This document shows positions 1-5,762 of a DNA stretch of 6,917 nucleotides, piece by piece. The position numbers and the translations under genes are program-made. This DNA is from an uncultured Erysipelotrichaceae bacterium (lineage in GTDB: Bacteria > Bacillota_I > Bacilli_A > Erysipelotrichales > Erysipelotrichaceae). Location: positions 1 through 6,917 of the forward strand of contig CALBJM010000018.1 of assembly GCA_937893225.1 (NCBI GenBank). The letters run 5' to 3'. The stretch's first letter is position 1. Every line of letters starts with the position of its first letter. Under the pieces are notes generated by a model. The model made no database searches. It was not told the origin of the DNA and worked only from the letters and a program-made list of their open reading frames with translations.

Positions 1-407
1 AAATGAAGGTATATAAGAATACTCTCGCTTCTATTGCTGCTGATAATGCAGGTTATGGTGAATTGAAGGATTCTTTGACAGGACCTAATGCTATCGCATT
101 TGGACAGGACGAAACTGCAGCTGCTCGTGTAATGGCTAAGTTTGCTAAGACACACGAAGCACTTGTACTTAAGGCAGGTATCGTTGAAGGTAAGGTTGTT
201 GATACACAGACAATCCATGAACTTTCTGCACTGCCAAACAGAGAAGGCATGCTCAGCATGTTGTTATCTGTATTGAATGCTCCTGTAACATCATTTGCTC
301 GTGCAGTAAATGCTGTTGCTGAAGCAAGACCAGCTGACGGAGCTGCTGCTCCAGTAGCTGAAGAAGCATCAAATGAAGAAGCTGCTAATACAGAAGCAGC
401 TGCCTAA
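1..407 (+). CDS. rplJ: 50S ribosomal protein L10, C-terminal part (5' end outside window)
   Basis: L10 anchors the L7/L12 dimers to 23S rRNA at the base of the ribosomal stalk, and in many bacteria it represses its own operon by binding the mRNA leader. The frame is read from base 3; bases 1-2 complete an earlier codon. The first visible ATG is not the start: it aligns with E. coli L10 near residue 52 (the 'VYMRVVRNTL' region, here MKVYKNTLAS), so about 50 N-terminal residues lie upstream. Visible features are the family segment LTGPNAIAFGQDE, then KAGIVEGKVVD, then LSALPNREGMLSMLLSVLNAP leading into the C-terminal helix that holds L12 dimers. The last ~26 residues form an Ala/Glu-rich tail longer than in E. 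coli. The TAA stop overlaps the Shine-Dalgarno of rplL 14 bases upstream of its start, as expected for coupled stalk proteins. Identification is secure. The leader that would carry autoregulation is not in the window. Confidence 0.97.
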   Translation, partial: MKVYKNTLASIAADNAGYGELKDSLTGPNAIAFGQDETAAARVMAKFAKTHEALVLKAGIVEGKVVDTQTIHELSALPNREGMLSMLLSVLNAPVTSFARAVNAVAEARPADGAAAPVAEEASNEEAANTEAAA

Positions 408-412
408 GGAGG
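407..412 (+). promoter_or_regulatory. Shine-Dalgarno site of rplL overlapping the rplJ stop
   Basis: AGGAGG is a near-perfect anti-16S match. Its first A is the last base of the rplJ TAA stop, and nine bases separate it from the rplL ATG at 422. A ribosome ending rplJ therefore sits on the rplL initiation site, which suggests translational coupling of L10 and L12. Confidence 0.9.
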
Positions 413-421
413 AAAATTAAA

Positions 422-793
422 ATGGCAAAGTTAACACAGGATGAAATTCTTGCATATTTAGATGAAGCAACAATTCTTGAACTCAACGAACTCGTAAAAG
501 CAATTGAAGATAAGTATGGCGTTTCTGCAGCTGCTCCTGTAGCTGTAGCAGCAGCTTCTGACGCAGCTGCTGATGCTGAACCAGCTTCTGTAACAGTTAC
601 ATTGAAGGATGTAGGTGCTACTAAGGTTGCTGTTATCAAGGCTGTTAGAGAAATCACAGGTCTTGGACTTGTTGATGCTAAGAAGCTCGTTGATGGCGTT
701 CCAGCTGAAATCAAGAAGGATATTGCTCCTGAAGAAGCTGAAGAAATCAAGAAGAAGCTCGAAGCAGCTGGTGCAGCTGTTGAAGTTAAGTAA
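422..793 (+). CDS. rplL: 50S ribosomal protein L7/L12
   Basis: L7/L12 is the mobile stalk protein, present as several dimers on L10, that recruits and stimulates the translation GTPases EF-Tu, EF-G and IF2. The product is 123 aa, the usual length. Residues 1-33 form the helical dimerisation domain (MAKLTQDEILAYLDEAT, LNELVKAIEDKYGV). Residues ~35-53 are an Ala-rich hinge. Residues ~55-123 form the globular factor-binding domain, with KVAVIKAVREITGLGLVDAK at 68-87 and the family ending AAGAAVEVK. The start is fixed by the SD nine bases upstream and by the family N-terminus. One small oddity is that the stretch usually reading like EKTEFDV before the globular domain is replaced by EPASVTVTL. 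It follows rplJ by 14 bases and is followed by a terminator-like hairpin that may separate stalk-protein from polymerase expression. Identification is certain. Confidence 0.98.
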   Translation: MAKLTQDEILAYLDEATILELNELVKAIEDKYGVSAAAPVAVAAASDAAADAEPASVTVTLKDVGATKVAVIKAVREITGLGLVDAKKLVDGVPAEIKKDIAPEEAEEIKKKLEAAGAAVEVK

Positions 794-825
794 TTAACTT
801 ATTTGTTTAAAATTCAAAAAAATTG

Positions 826-851
826 AAAGGCCGAATAATTGTTCGGCTTTT
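826..851 (+). terminator. Terminator-like hairpin / attenuator after rplL
   Basis: Bases 826-836 pair with 841-851 around an AATT loop, giving an 11-bp stem (core GCCGAA/TTCGGC, two G-T wobbles, A-T pairs at the foot). The 3' arm ends in TTTT and is then interrupted by CGCCC. The short T-run suggests partial rather than full termination, which fits its place 32 bases after the rplL stop, ahead of genes that must still be transcribed. A partial terminator between rplL and rpoB is known from E. coli. Equivalent function here is inferred from position and shape. Confidence 0.65.
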
Positions 852-859
852 CGCCCACT

Positions 860-867
860 AGAAAGGA
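860..867 (+). promoter_or_regulatory. Shine-Dalgarno site of the RsmC-family gene
   Basis: AGAAAGGA lies nine bases upstream of the ACG at 877, with no ATG, GTG or TTG at a usable distance in the coding frame. It decides the start. The alternative TTG at 952 has no purine-rich site in front of it, only CCGGTTTTCGGGCGTC. The stretch 861-880 also closely resembles the rpoB start region 1564-1581, with the ACG in the place of the rpoB ATG. Confidence 0.7.
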
Positions 868-876
868 TTCAGTTAT

Positions 877-1476
877 ACGGCACACTATTATACCGACAAC
901 CGAGATCTAGAAAAAAACCGGAAGGATCATTCTTTCCGGTTTTCGGGCGTCTTGTTTACTTTCACAACAGACAATGGTGTTTTTTCTAAAACTGGAATTG
1001 ATTATGGATCACAAGTTTTATTGAAAACGGTTTGCCAAGAAGATTTACAAGGGGCTGTTTTAGACATGGGTTGTGGATATGGAACAATTGGTGTGGTCCT
1101 AAAGAAATTGAATCCTTCCTGTTCTGTTGTCTCTGTTGACGTAAATCCTAGAGCTGTTGAATTGACAGAAATCAACAGCCAACAGAATGGTTTACAACTA
1201 ACTGCTTTTGTGTCTGATGGATTTGCATCCGTGCAAGGGAAATTTGATTTTGTGATAACGAATCCACCGATACGTGCTGGAAAAAAAGTCATCTATAAAA
1301 TGTTTGAAGATGCGTATGCACATTTGAATGAAGGTGGACAAATCTTTGCGGTCATTAGAAAGAAGCAAGGGGCGGAAAGTGCATTCAAAAAATTTGAAGA
1401 GATATTCTCGAACTGTGAAGTCCTGTCCCGTGATAAAGGATATTGGGTTCTGAGAAGCAAAAAATTGACGGGTTGA
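877..1476 (+). CDS. rsmC: RsmC/YbxB-family SAM-dependent rRNA methyltransferase, apparent ACG start
   Basis: This is a cytoplasmic class I methyltransferase of the family whose E. coli member RsmC methylates G1207 of 16S rRNA; the Bacillota homologue is YbxB. From ACG 877 the product is 199 aa, close to YbxB (about 200). The N-terminus AHYYTDN, then FTFTTDNGVFSK, matches the family without gaps as far as I recall YbxB. The SAM-binding motif I is VLDMGCGYG (61-69) and the catalytic-type motif is NPPIRAGKK (129-137). Later family segments are KKQGAESA and KGYWVLRSKK. The frame is open only from 862, since TAG at 859-861 closes it. Between there and TTG 952 no standard start codon exists, so a standard start would cost the first 25 residues, including HYYTDN. 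The ACG has a proper SD. Either ACG is used (poor initiation), or the base is a mutation or sequence error for ATG. The gene lies between rplL and rpoB, as in Bacillus. Family call is firm; exact rRNA target and start are inferred. Confidence 0.88.
   Translation, partial: TAHYYTDNRDLEKNRKDHSFRFSGVLFTFTTDNGVFSKTGIDYGSQVLLKTVCQEDLQGAVLDMGCGYGTIGVVLKKLNPSCSVVSVDVNPRAVELTEINSQQNGLQLTAFVSDGFASVQGKFDFVITNPPIRAGKKVIYKMFEDAYAHLNEGGQIFAVIRKKQGAESAFKKFEEIFSNCEVLSRDKGYWVLRSKKLTG
914..943 (+). terminator. Terminator-like hairpin inside the RsmC-family gene (possible attenuator)
   Basis: Bases 914-926 pair with 931-943 around a TCAT loop, a 13-bp stem with core CCGGAA/TTCCGG, one G-T wobble and four A-T pairs at its foot. 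The run of seven A before and four T after give the shape of an intrinsic terminator, though TTTT is followed by CGGGCG. It covers codons 13-23 of the methyltransferase frame, so moving ribosomes would melt it while poor translation would let it fold. Shape is seen in the sequence; attenuation is inference. Confidence 0.55.
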
Positions 1477-1493
1477 TGGACATATGCTAATAT
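1465..1493 (+). promoter_or_regulatory. Candidate sigma-A promoter for rpoB-rpoC
   Basis: TTGACG (1465-1470) is followed after exactly 17 bases by TAATAT (1488-1493), with TGC directly before it (1485-1487) as an extended -10. The -35 matches consensus at 5 of 6 bases and the -10 at 4 of 6. The -35 lies in the last codons of the methyltransferase gene. A transcript would start near 1500, leaving an untranslated leader of about 77 bases before rpoB. This would let polymerase genes be transcribed apart from the upstream ribosomal-protein promoter. Confidence 0.6.
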
Positions 1494-1509
1494 TGTAAAT
1501 TGTAAAAAA

Positions 1510-1548
1510 GTCGAATATTTGGGTAGGGGATTTATACCCTTTTTCGGC
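1510..1548 (+). promoter_or_regulatory. Two-tier stem-loop in the rpoB leader
   Basis: The outer stem GTCGAA (1510-1515) pairs with TTCGGC (1543-1548) with one wobble. The inner stem GGGTA (1521-1525) pairs with TACCC (1535-1539) around a nine-base loop. Five T (1540-1544) follow the inner stem, so it could also act as a weak terminator, while formation of the outer stem would use part of that T-run. It lies between the candidate promoter and the rpoB SD, a natural place for control of polymerase synthesis. Regulation is inferred from placement only. Confidence 0.4.
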
Positions 1549-1563
1549 GTTTAGCGGTGCGAC

Positions 1564-1570
1564 GAAAGGA
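1564..1570 (+). promoter_or_regulatory. Shine-Dalgarno site of rpoB
   Basis: GAAAGGA lies seven bases before ATG 1578. It fixes the start there rather than at the in-frame GTG 1557, which lies upstream of this site and has no SD of its own. Confidence 0.85.
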
Positions 1571-1577
1571 TGGTTAT

Positions 1578-4500
1578 ATGGAAAAAAGACAAACATACCA
1601 TAACGTGCATTACGGAAATAAGGCTGTACGTAGAGATTATTCTAAGATTTCCTCAGGATTGCCAATGCCAGATTTGGTTGGCATTCAGACAGATTCTTAT
1701 GAATGGTTTTTGAAAGACGGCATCAGGGAAGTATTTAATGATATTTATCCTATTTCAAACTATAGTAAAGATATCCGCTTAAAATTCCTTGATTATGAAT
1801 TTGGCGAACCAAAATATACAATTAACGAATGCAAGTACAGAGAAACGAATTACTGTGCTCCTTTAAGAGCGAAAATGGAACTTGAAGTTGAGGATGCAGA
1901 AACGCATGAAGTTATTACGAAGTGGGAAGAAGTATTCCTTGGCGATTTTCCTTTGATGACACCTACAGGTACTTTTATTATCAATGGTGCTGAGAGAGTA
2001 ATCGTATCTCAGATTGTTCGATCTCCAGGTGCTTATTTTGATATTGTTTCCGATGAAAGAAGTGGTAGAGATACTTATACATGTGAACTCATCCCTTCTA
2101 GAGGAACATGGCTAGAATTTATGTCAGATGACAAGAAGGCGGCTTTGGGTAGAATTTTGAATGTGTCAATTGATAGACGTAGAAAAATTCTTTCCACAAT
2201 TCTTTTTAAAGCTATCGGCATGTCATTAAATGAAGAACGTGGTGAAGATGCATATGATACTACAAAAATGGAAAAATTCCTTTCTGCATTAGGAATGGAT
2301 GTATATTCTGATGTAGTTGTTCCAGAAGAAGAACGTAAGTTCCAAAATGATTATATGCTTCTATATACTTCTGTATTTGGAAATTACGAAGAAGTTAAGA
2401 ATACATTAAATGCTGATAAGACTGATACAACAAATGATGCTTTATTGACGGTATATGAAAACCAAAGAGCAGATGAAATTGCCACAGTTGAAGGTGCATT
2501 GAATTTAATGGATGCAAAATTCTTCGATTATAGAAGATATGATCTTACAAAGGCTGGACGATATAAGACACGTAATAAATTGAGCATCATTGATCGTATG
2601 TTGAATCATACAGTAGCTGAAGATTTAATTGGTTCTGATGGCAAAGTTCTTATTGAAAAAGGAACATTATTCACAAAAGAACTTAGAAATACATTGAGAG
2701 AAGAAATCAATAATGGTATTTCTATGAAGGCTTTACCTTTTGTTCATAAATTTTCTCATCCAACGGTAGCCGAAGTTTCGACGAAAGGTTACTTAGCTCT
2801 TGTAGGTAGAGTTCTTGCGGATGATCTTGATGGAGAATCGGATAATACTGAACTTGAAGAAGGTACAGTTATTACGCTAGCAGAAGCAGAAGCAATTGCT
2901 AAGGAATTTGATACAATCAAAATTTATACAGGAATTATTGCACAAGAAGTTAAGGTCACAAATGCCAATGTTTCTGCGGTATTAGACCTTGGTTCTAGAC
3001 TATATACAATTGGTAGAGTAACTGAAAATGATGCTGATCTTTGCGATGAAGATGGAGAATATCTTGTTCCTAGATACTTGCCGGACTATGCTTTAGAAAA
3101 GATCAAGAATACAACTAAGGAAACAATTGTAGCTGAAGCAACAAAGAGTCAAAATGTTTCTATTTGGCTTGTTGGTGCGGCGGTACAAGAAGTAAATGTA
3201 TGCGATGAAGAAGGCCATGAAGTTCGTTTGATTGGTATTGATCCATTGAATGATAAGCACACAATTACAATTAGTGATATGTATGCTTTATATAATTATG
3301 AATTGACAATGTTTGATGGTGTTGGTTCACAAGATGATATTGATATGTTGGCTAACAGACGTATCCGTACTGTTGGTGAATTGATTCAAAACCAGTTCCG
3401 TATTGGTTTAAGTCGTATGGAAAGAGTTGTTAAGGAAAGAATGTCTATTGCTGAAGTAGCTAACTTAACACCAAAGATGTTAACGAATACACGTCCATTA
3501 ACAGCAGCTATCAAAGAATTCTTCTCTTCATCTCAGTTGTCACAGTTCATGGATCAAGAAAATCCTCTTGCAGAATTGTCAAATAAGAGACGTATTTCTG
3601 CATTAGGTCCAGGCGGCTTGACAAGAGAAAGAGCTTCTTTTGAAGTGCGTGATATTCATAATTCTCACTATGGAAGAATTTGCCCTATCGAAACACCTGA
3701 AGGTCCAAACATTGGTTTGATCAACAACTTAACTACATATGCAAGAATCAATGAATATGGATTCATTGAAACACCATATAGAAAAGTTGAAAAAGATGGT
3801 ACATTGACAGATGATATCGTTTATATGGATGCAAATGAAGAATATGATCATGTCATTGCACAGGTAAATGAAATCAAGGATGGAAAACTTGTTGGTGATC
3901 AAGTCGTTGCTCGTATTGCAGGTGAAACTGTAATGGTTGACAAAGAAGATGTTGACTTTGCTGATGTATCACCTAGACAGACAGTATCTGTAGCTACTGC
4001 TTGCGTTCCTTTCCTTGAAAACGATGACGGACACCGTGCGTTGATGGGTGCTAACATGCAGAGACAGGCAGTTCCTCTTCTTAATCCACATTCTCCATAT
4101 GTTGGAACTGGTATGGAACATGCTGTGGCTCGTTACTCTGGTGCGGCTGTAGTTTGCACTGGTGAAGGTGTAGTAACATATGTTGATGCAGATAAGATCG
4201 TTGTTCAAGAAGACAATGGTTCCGAAAAAATTTATGATTTGATCAACTTTGCTAGATCTAACGCATCTACATCTATTGTTCAGAAGCCTATTGTTTGGGA
4301 TGGTGAAAGAGTTAAGCCGGGAGATATTCTCGCAGATGGTCCAGCTATGCAGAATGGTGAACTTGCACTTGGACAGAACGTTACGGTAGCATTTATGACA
4401 TGGCATGGTTATAACTATGAAGATGCTATCATTATGTCTGAAAGAATGCAGTCTGAAGATTTCTATACTTCCGTACATATTGAAGAATACGATATTGAAT

Positions 4501-5747
4501 GTCGTGAAACAAAACTAGGTCCTGAAGAAATTACACGTGATATTCCAAATGTTAGTGAAAGTGCATGTAAGAATTTGGATGCTAGAGGTATCGTAAGAAT
4601 TGGTGCTGAAGTTAGAGAAGGAGATATTCTTGTTGGTAAGGTTACTCCAAAGGGACAATCTGAAATCTCTCCAGAAGAAAAATTGTTGCTTGCTATCTTT
4701 GGTGAAAAGAGTAGAGAAGTTAGAGATAATTCGTTGAAAGTTCCACACGGTGGTGCTGGTATTGTACACAGTGTTCGTGTTTTCAATCGTAAAGATGATC
4801 ATGAGCTTGCACCTGGTGTAAATGAAATGGTTAGAGTTTACATCGTACAGAAGAGAAAAATTTCTGAAGGTGACAAGATGGCTGGTCGTCATGGTAACAA
4901 GGGTGTTATTTCTAGAATTAATCCTGTTGAAGATATGCCATATATGGAAGATGGTACACCTATTGACATTATGTTGAATCCATTTGGTGTTCCTTCACGT
5001 ATGAACATTGGACAGGTACTTGAATTACATTTAGGTATGGCAGCTAAGAGTCTTGGGGTGAAGTTTGCAACACCAGTATTTGATGGTGTATCAAATGAAG
5101 ACCTTAAGGATATTATGGCAGAAGCAAACGTTTCTCCTGATGGAAAATATGTACTTCATGATGGACAGACAGGGGAAGCGTATGATGAAAGAATTTCTGT
5201 TGGTGTGATGTATATGATTAAGTTGGCACACATGGTTGACGATAAGCTCCATGCACGTGCAACTGGTCCATATTCCTTGGTTACACAGCAACCATTAGGT
5301 GGTAAGGCACAGAATGGTGGTCAGAGATTTGGTGAAATGGAAGTATGGGCTCTTGAAGGTTATGGTGCAGCACATACTCTACAGGAAATCTTGACTTATA
5401 AGTCTGATGATATTATTGGACGTACTAAGAGTTATGAAGCAATTGTTAAGGGTAGAGATTTACCAGAACCTGGTATTCCGGAATCCTTCCGTGTAATGGT
5501 TCATGAACTTCAAGCACTTGCTCTCGATGTTCGTATGATGGATGACGATGGCAATGAAATGGATTTGAAGCAGATGGAACAGGAAGAACTTAAGGAAGAA
5601 ACGAAACTTGATCTCAATCGTCAACAATATGTAAATGATGCTGAAGAAAGTGGTTTATTAACAATCAAGGAAGGTCTAGAAGAAGATGTTCCTGAAGCAG
5701 CAGTCGTTGGAATCGACGATGATGCGAATTCTGATACAGAAGAATAA
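1578..5747 (+). CDS. rpoB: DNA-directed RNA polymerase subunit beta
   Basis: The beta subunit forms one pincer of RNA polymerase, lines the active site with beta' and holds the rifampicin pocket. The product is 1389 aa, well above B. subtilis (1193) and also above E. coli (1342). Domains in order: N-terminal protrusion and lobe (~30-595, with GTFIINGAERVIVSQ at 131-145), the fork/rifampicin region SSSQLSQFMDQ to ALGPGGLTRER (650-685), IETPEGPNIGLI (704-715), GYNYEDA with acidic Glu948/Asp949, the flap region (~1005-1095), GDKMAGRHGNKG with active-site Lys1100 and Lys1108, and DDKLHAR with His1225. It ends in an acidic tail after the clamp-contacting segment GGQRFGEMEVWALE (1247-1260). Excess length lies mainly at ~216-258 and ~395-520; the second block repeats a module found just before it. 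Unusual residues are Asn669 (E. coli His526), Phe1136 and Asn1246. The gene is intact. It has its own candidate promoter and leads into rpoC by a stop/SD overlap. Confidence 0.98.
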   Translation: MEKRQTYHNVHYGNKAVRRDYSKISSGLPMPDLVGIQTDSYEWFLKDGIREVFNDIYPISNYSKDIRLKFLDYEFGEPKYTINECKYRETNYCAPLRAKMELEVEDAETHEVITKWEEVFLGDFPLMTPTGTFIINGAERVIVSQIVRSPGAYFDIVSDERSGRDTYTCELIPSRGTWLEFMSDDKKAALGRILNVSIDRRRKILSTILFKAIGMSLNEERGEDAYDTTKMEKFLSALGMDVYSDVVVPEEERKFQNDYMLLYTSVFGNYEEVKNTLNADKTDTTNDALLTVYENQRADEIATVEGALNLMDAKFFDYRRYDLTKAGRYKTRNKLSIIDRMLNHTVAEDLIGSDGKVLIEKGTLFTKELRNTLREEINNGISMKALPFVHKFSHPTVAEVSTKGYLALVGRVLADDLDGESDNTELEEGTVITLAEAEAIAKEFDTIKIYTGIIAQEVKVTNANVSAVLDLGSRLYTIGRVTENDADLCDEDGEYLVPRYLPDYALEKIKNTTKETIVAEATKSQNVSIWLVGAAVQEVNVCDEEGHEVRLIGIDPLNDKHTITISDMYALYNYELTMFDGVGSQDDIDMLANRRIRTVGELIQNQFRIGLSRMERVVKERMSIAEVANLTPKMLTNTRPLTAAIKEFFSSSQLSQFMDQENPLAELSNKRRISALGPGGLTRERASFEVRDIHNSHYGRICPIETPEGPNIGLINNLTTYARINEYGFIETPYRKVEKDGTLTDDIVYMDANEEYDHVIAQVNEIKDGKLVGDQVVARIAGETVMVDKEDVDFADVSPRQTVSVATACVPFLENDDGHRALMGANMQRQAVPLLNPHSPYVGTGMEHAVARYSGAAVVCTGEGVVTYVDADKIVVQEDNGSEKIYDLINFARSNASTSIVQKPIVWDGERVKPGDILADGPAMQNGELALGQNVTVAFMTWHGYNYEDAIIMSERMQSEDFYTSVHIEEYDIECRETKLGPEEITRDIPNVSESACKNLDARGIVRIGAEVREGDILVGKVTPKGQSEISPEEKLLLAIFGEKSREVRDNSLKVPHGGAGIVHSVRVFNRKDDHELAPGVNEMVRVYIVQKRKISEGDKMAGRHGNKGVISRINPVEDMPYMEDGTPIDIMLNPFGVPSRMNIGQVLELHLGMAAKSLGVKFATPVFDGVSNEDLKDIMAEANVSPDGKYVLHDGQTGEAYDERISVGVMYMIKLAHMVDDKLHARATGPYSLVTQQPLGGKAQNGGQRFGEMEVWALEGYGAAHTLQEILTYKSDDIIGRTKSYEAIVKGRDLPEPGIPESFRVMVHELQALALDVRMMDDDGNEMDLKQMEQEELKEETKLDLNRQQYVNDAEESGLLTIKEGLEEDVPEAAVVGIDDDANSDTEE

Positions 5748-5755
5748 GGAGGGTG
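5746..5755 (+). promoter_or_regulatory. Shine-Dalgarno site of rpoC overlapping the rpoB stop
   Basis: AAGGAGGGTG begins within the rpoB TAA stop and stands seven bases before ATG 5763. The arrangement TAAGGAGG is the same as at the rplJ-rplL junction and suggests coupled, near-equal synthesis of beta and beta'. Confidence 0.88.
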
Positions 5756-5762
5756 AAGTCAG

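Noticed and set aside
823..861. Short TTG-initiated frame ending at TAG 859, possible leader peptide
   Set aside because: No SD precedes it and it lies over the hairpin; twelve codons give no usable coding signal.
886..891. TATTAT as a -10 box for a methyltransferase promoter
   Set aside because: The position 17 bases upstream reads AAGGAT, with no -35 likeness, and the box lies inside the coding sequence (the Tyr-Tyr codons).
952..954. TTG as start of the RsmC-family gene
   Set aside because: There is no purine-rich site upstream, it directly follows the hairpin, and it removes the HYYTDN...SFRF part that matches the family.
1557..1577. Upstream in-frame GTG start for rpoB
   Set aside because: It has no SD of its own, adds seven residues including the SD region itself, and ATG 1578 has GAAAGGA at seven bases.
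385..5291. Minus-strand open frames opposite rplL, the RsmC-family gene and rpoB
   Set aside because: They mirror well-identified genes, have no family resemblance or ribosome sites that I can see, and are low-complexity Ser/Thr/Ala or His/Phe/Asn-rich as expected of antisense frames.
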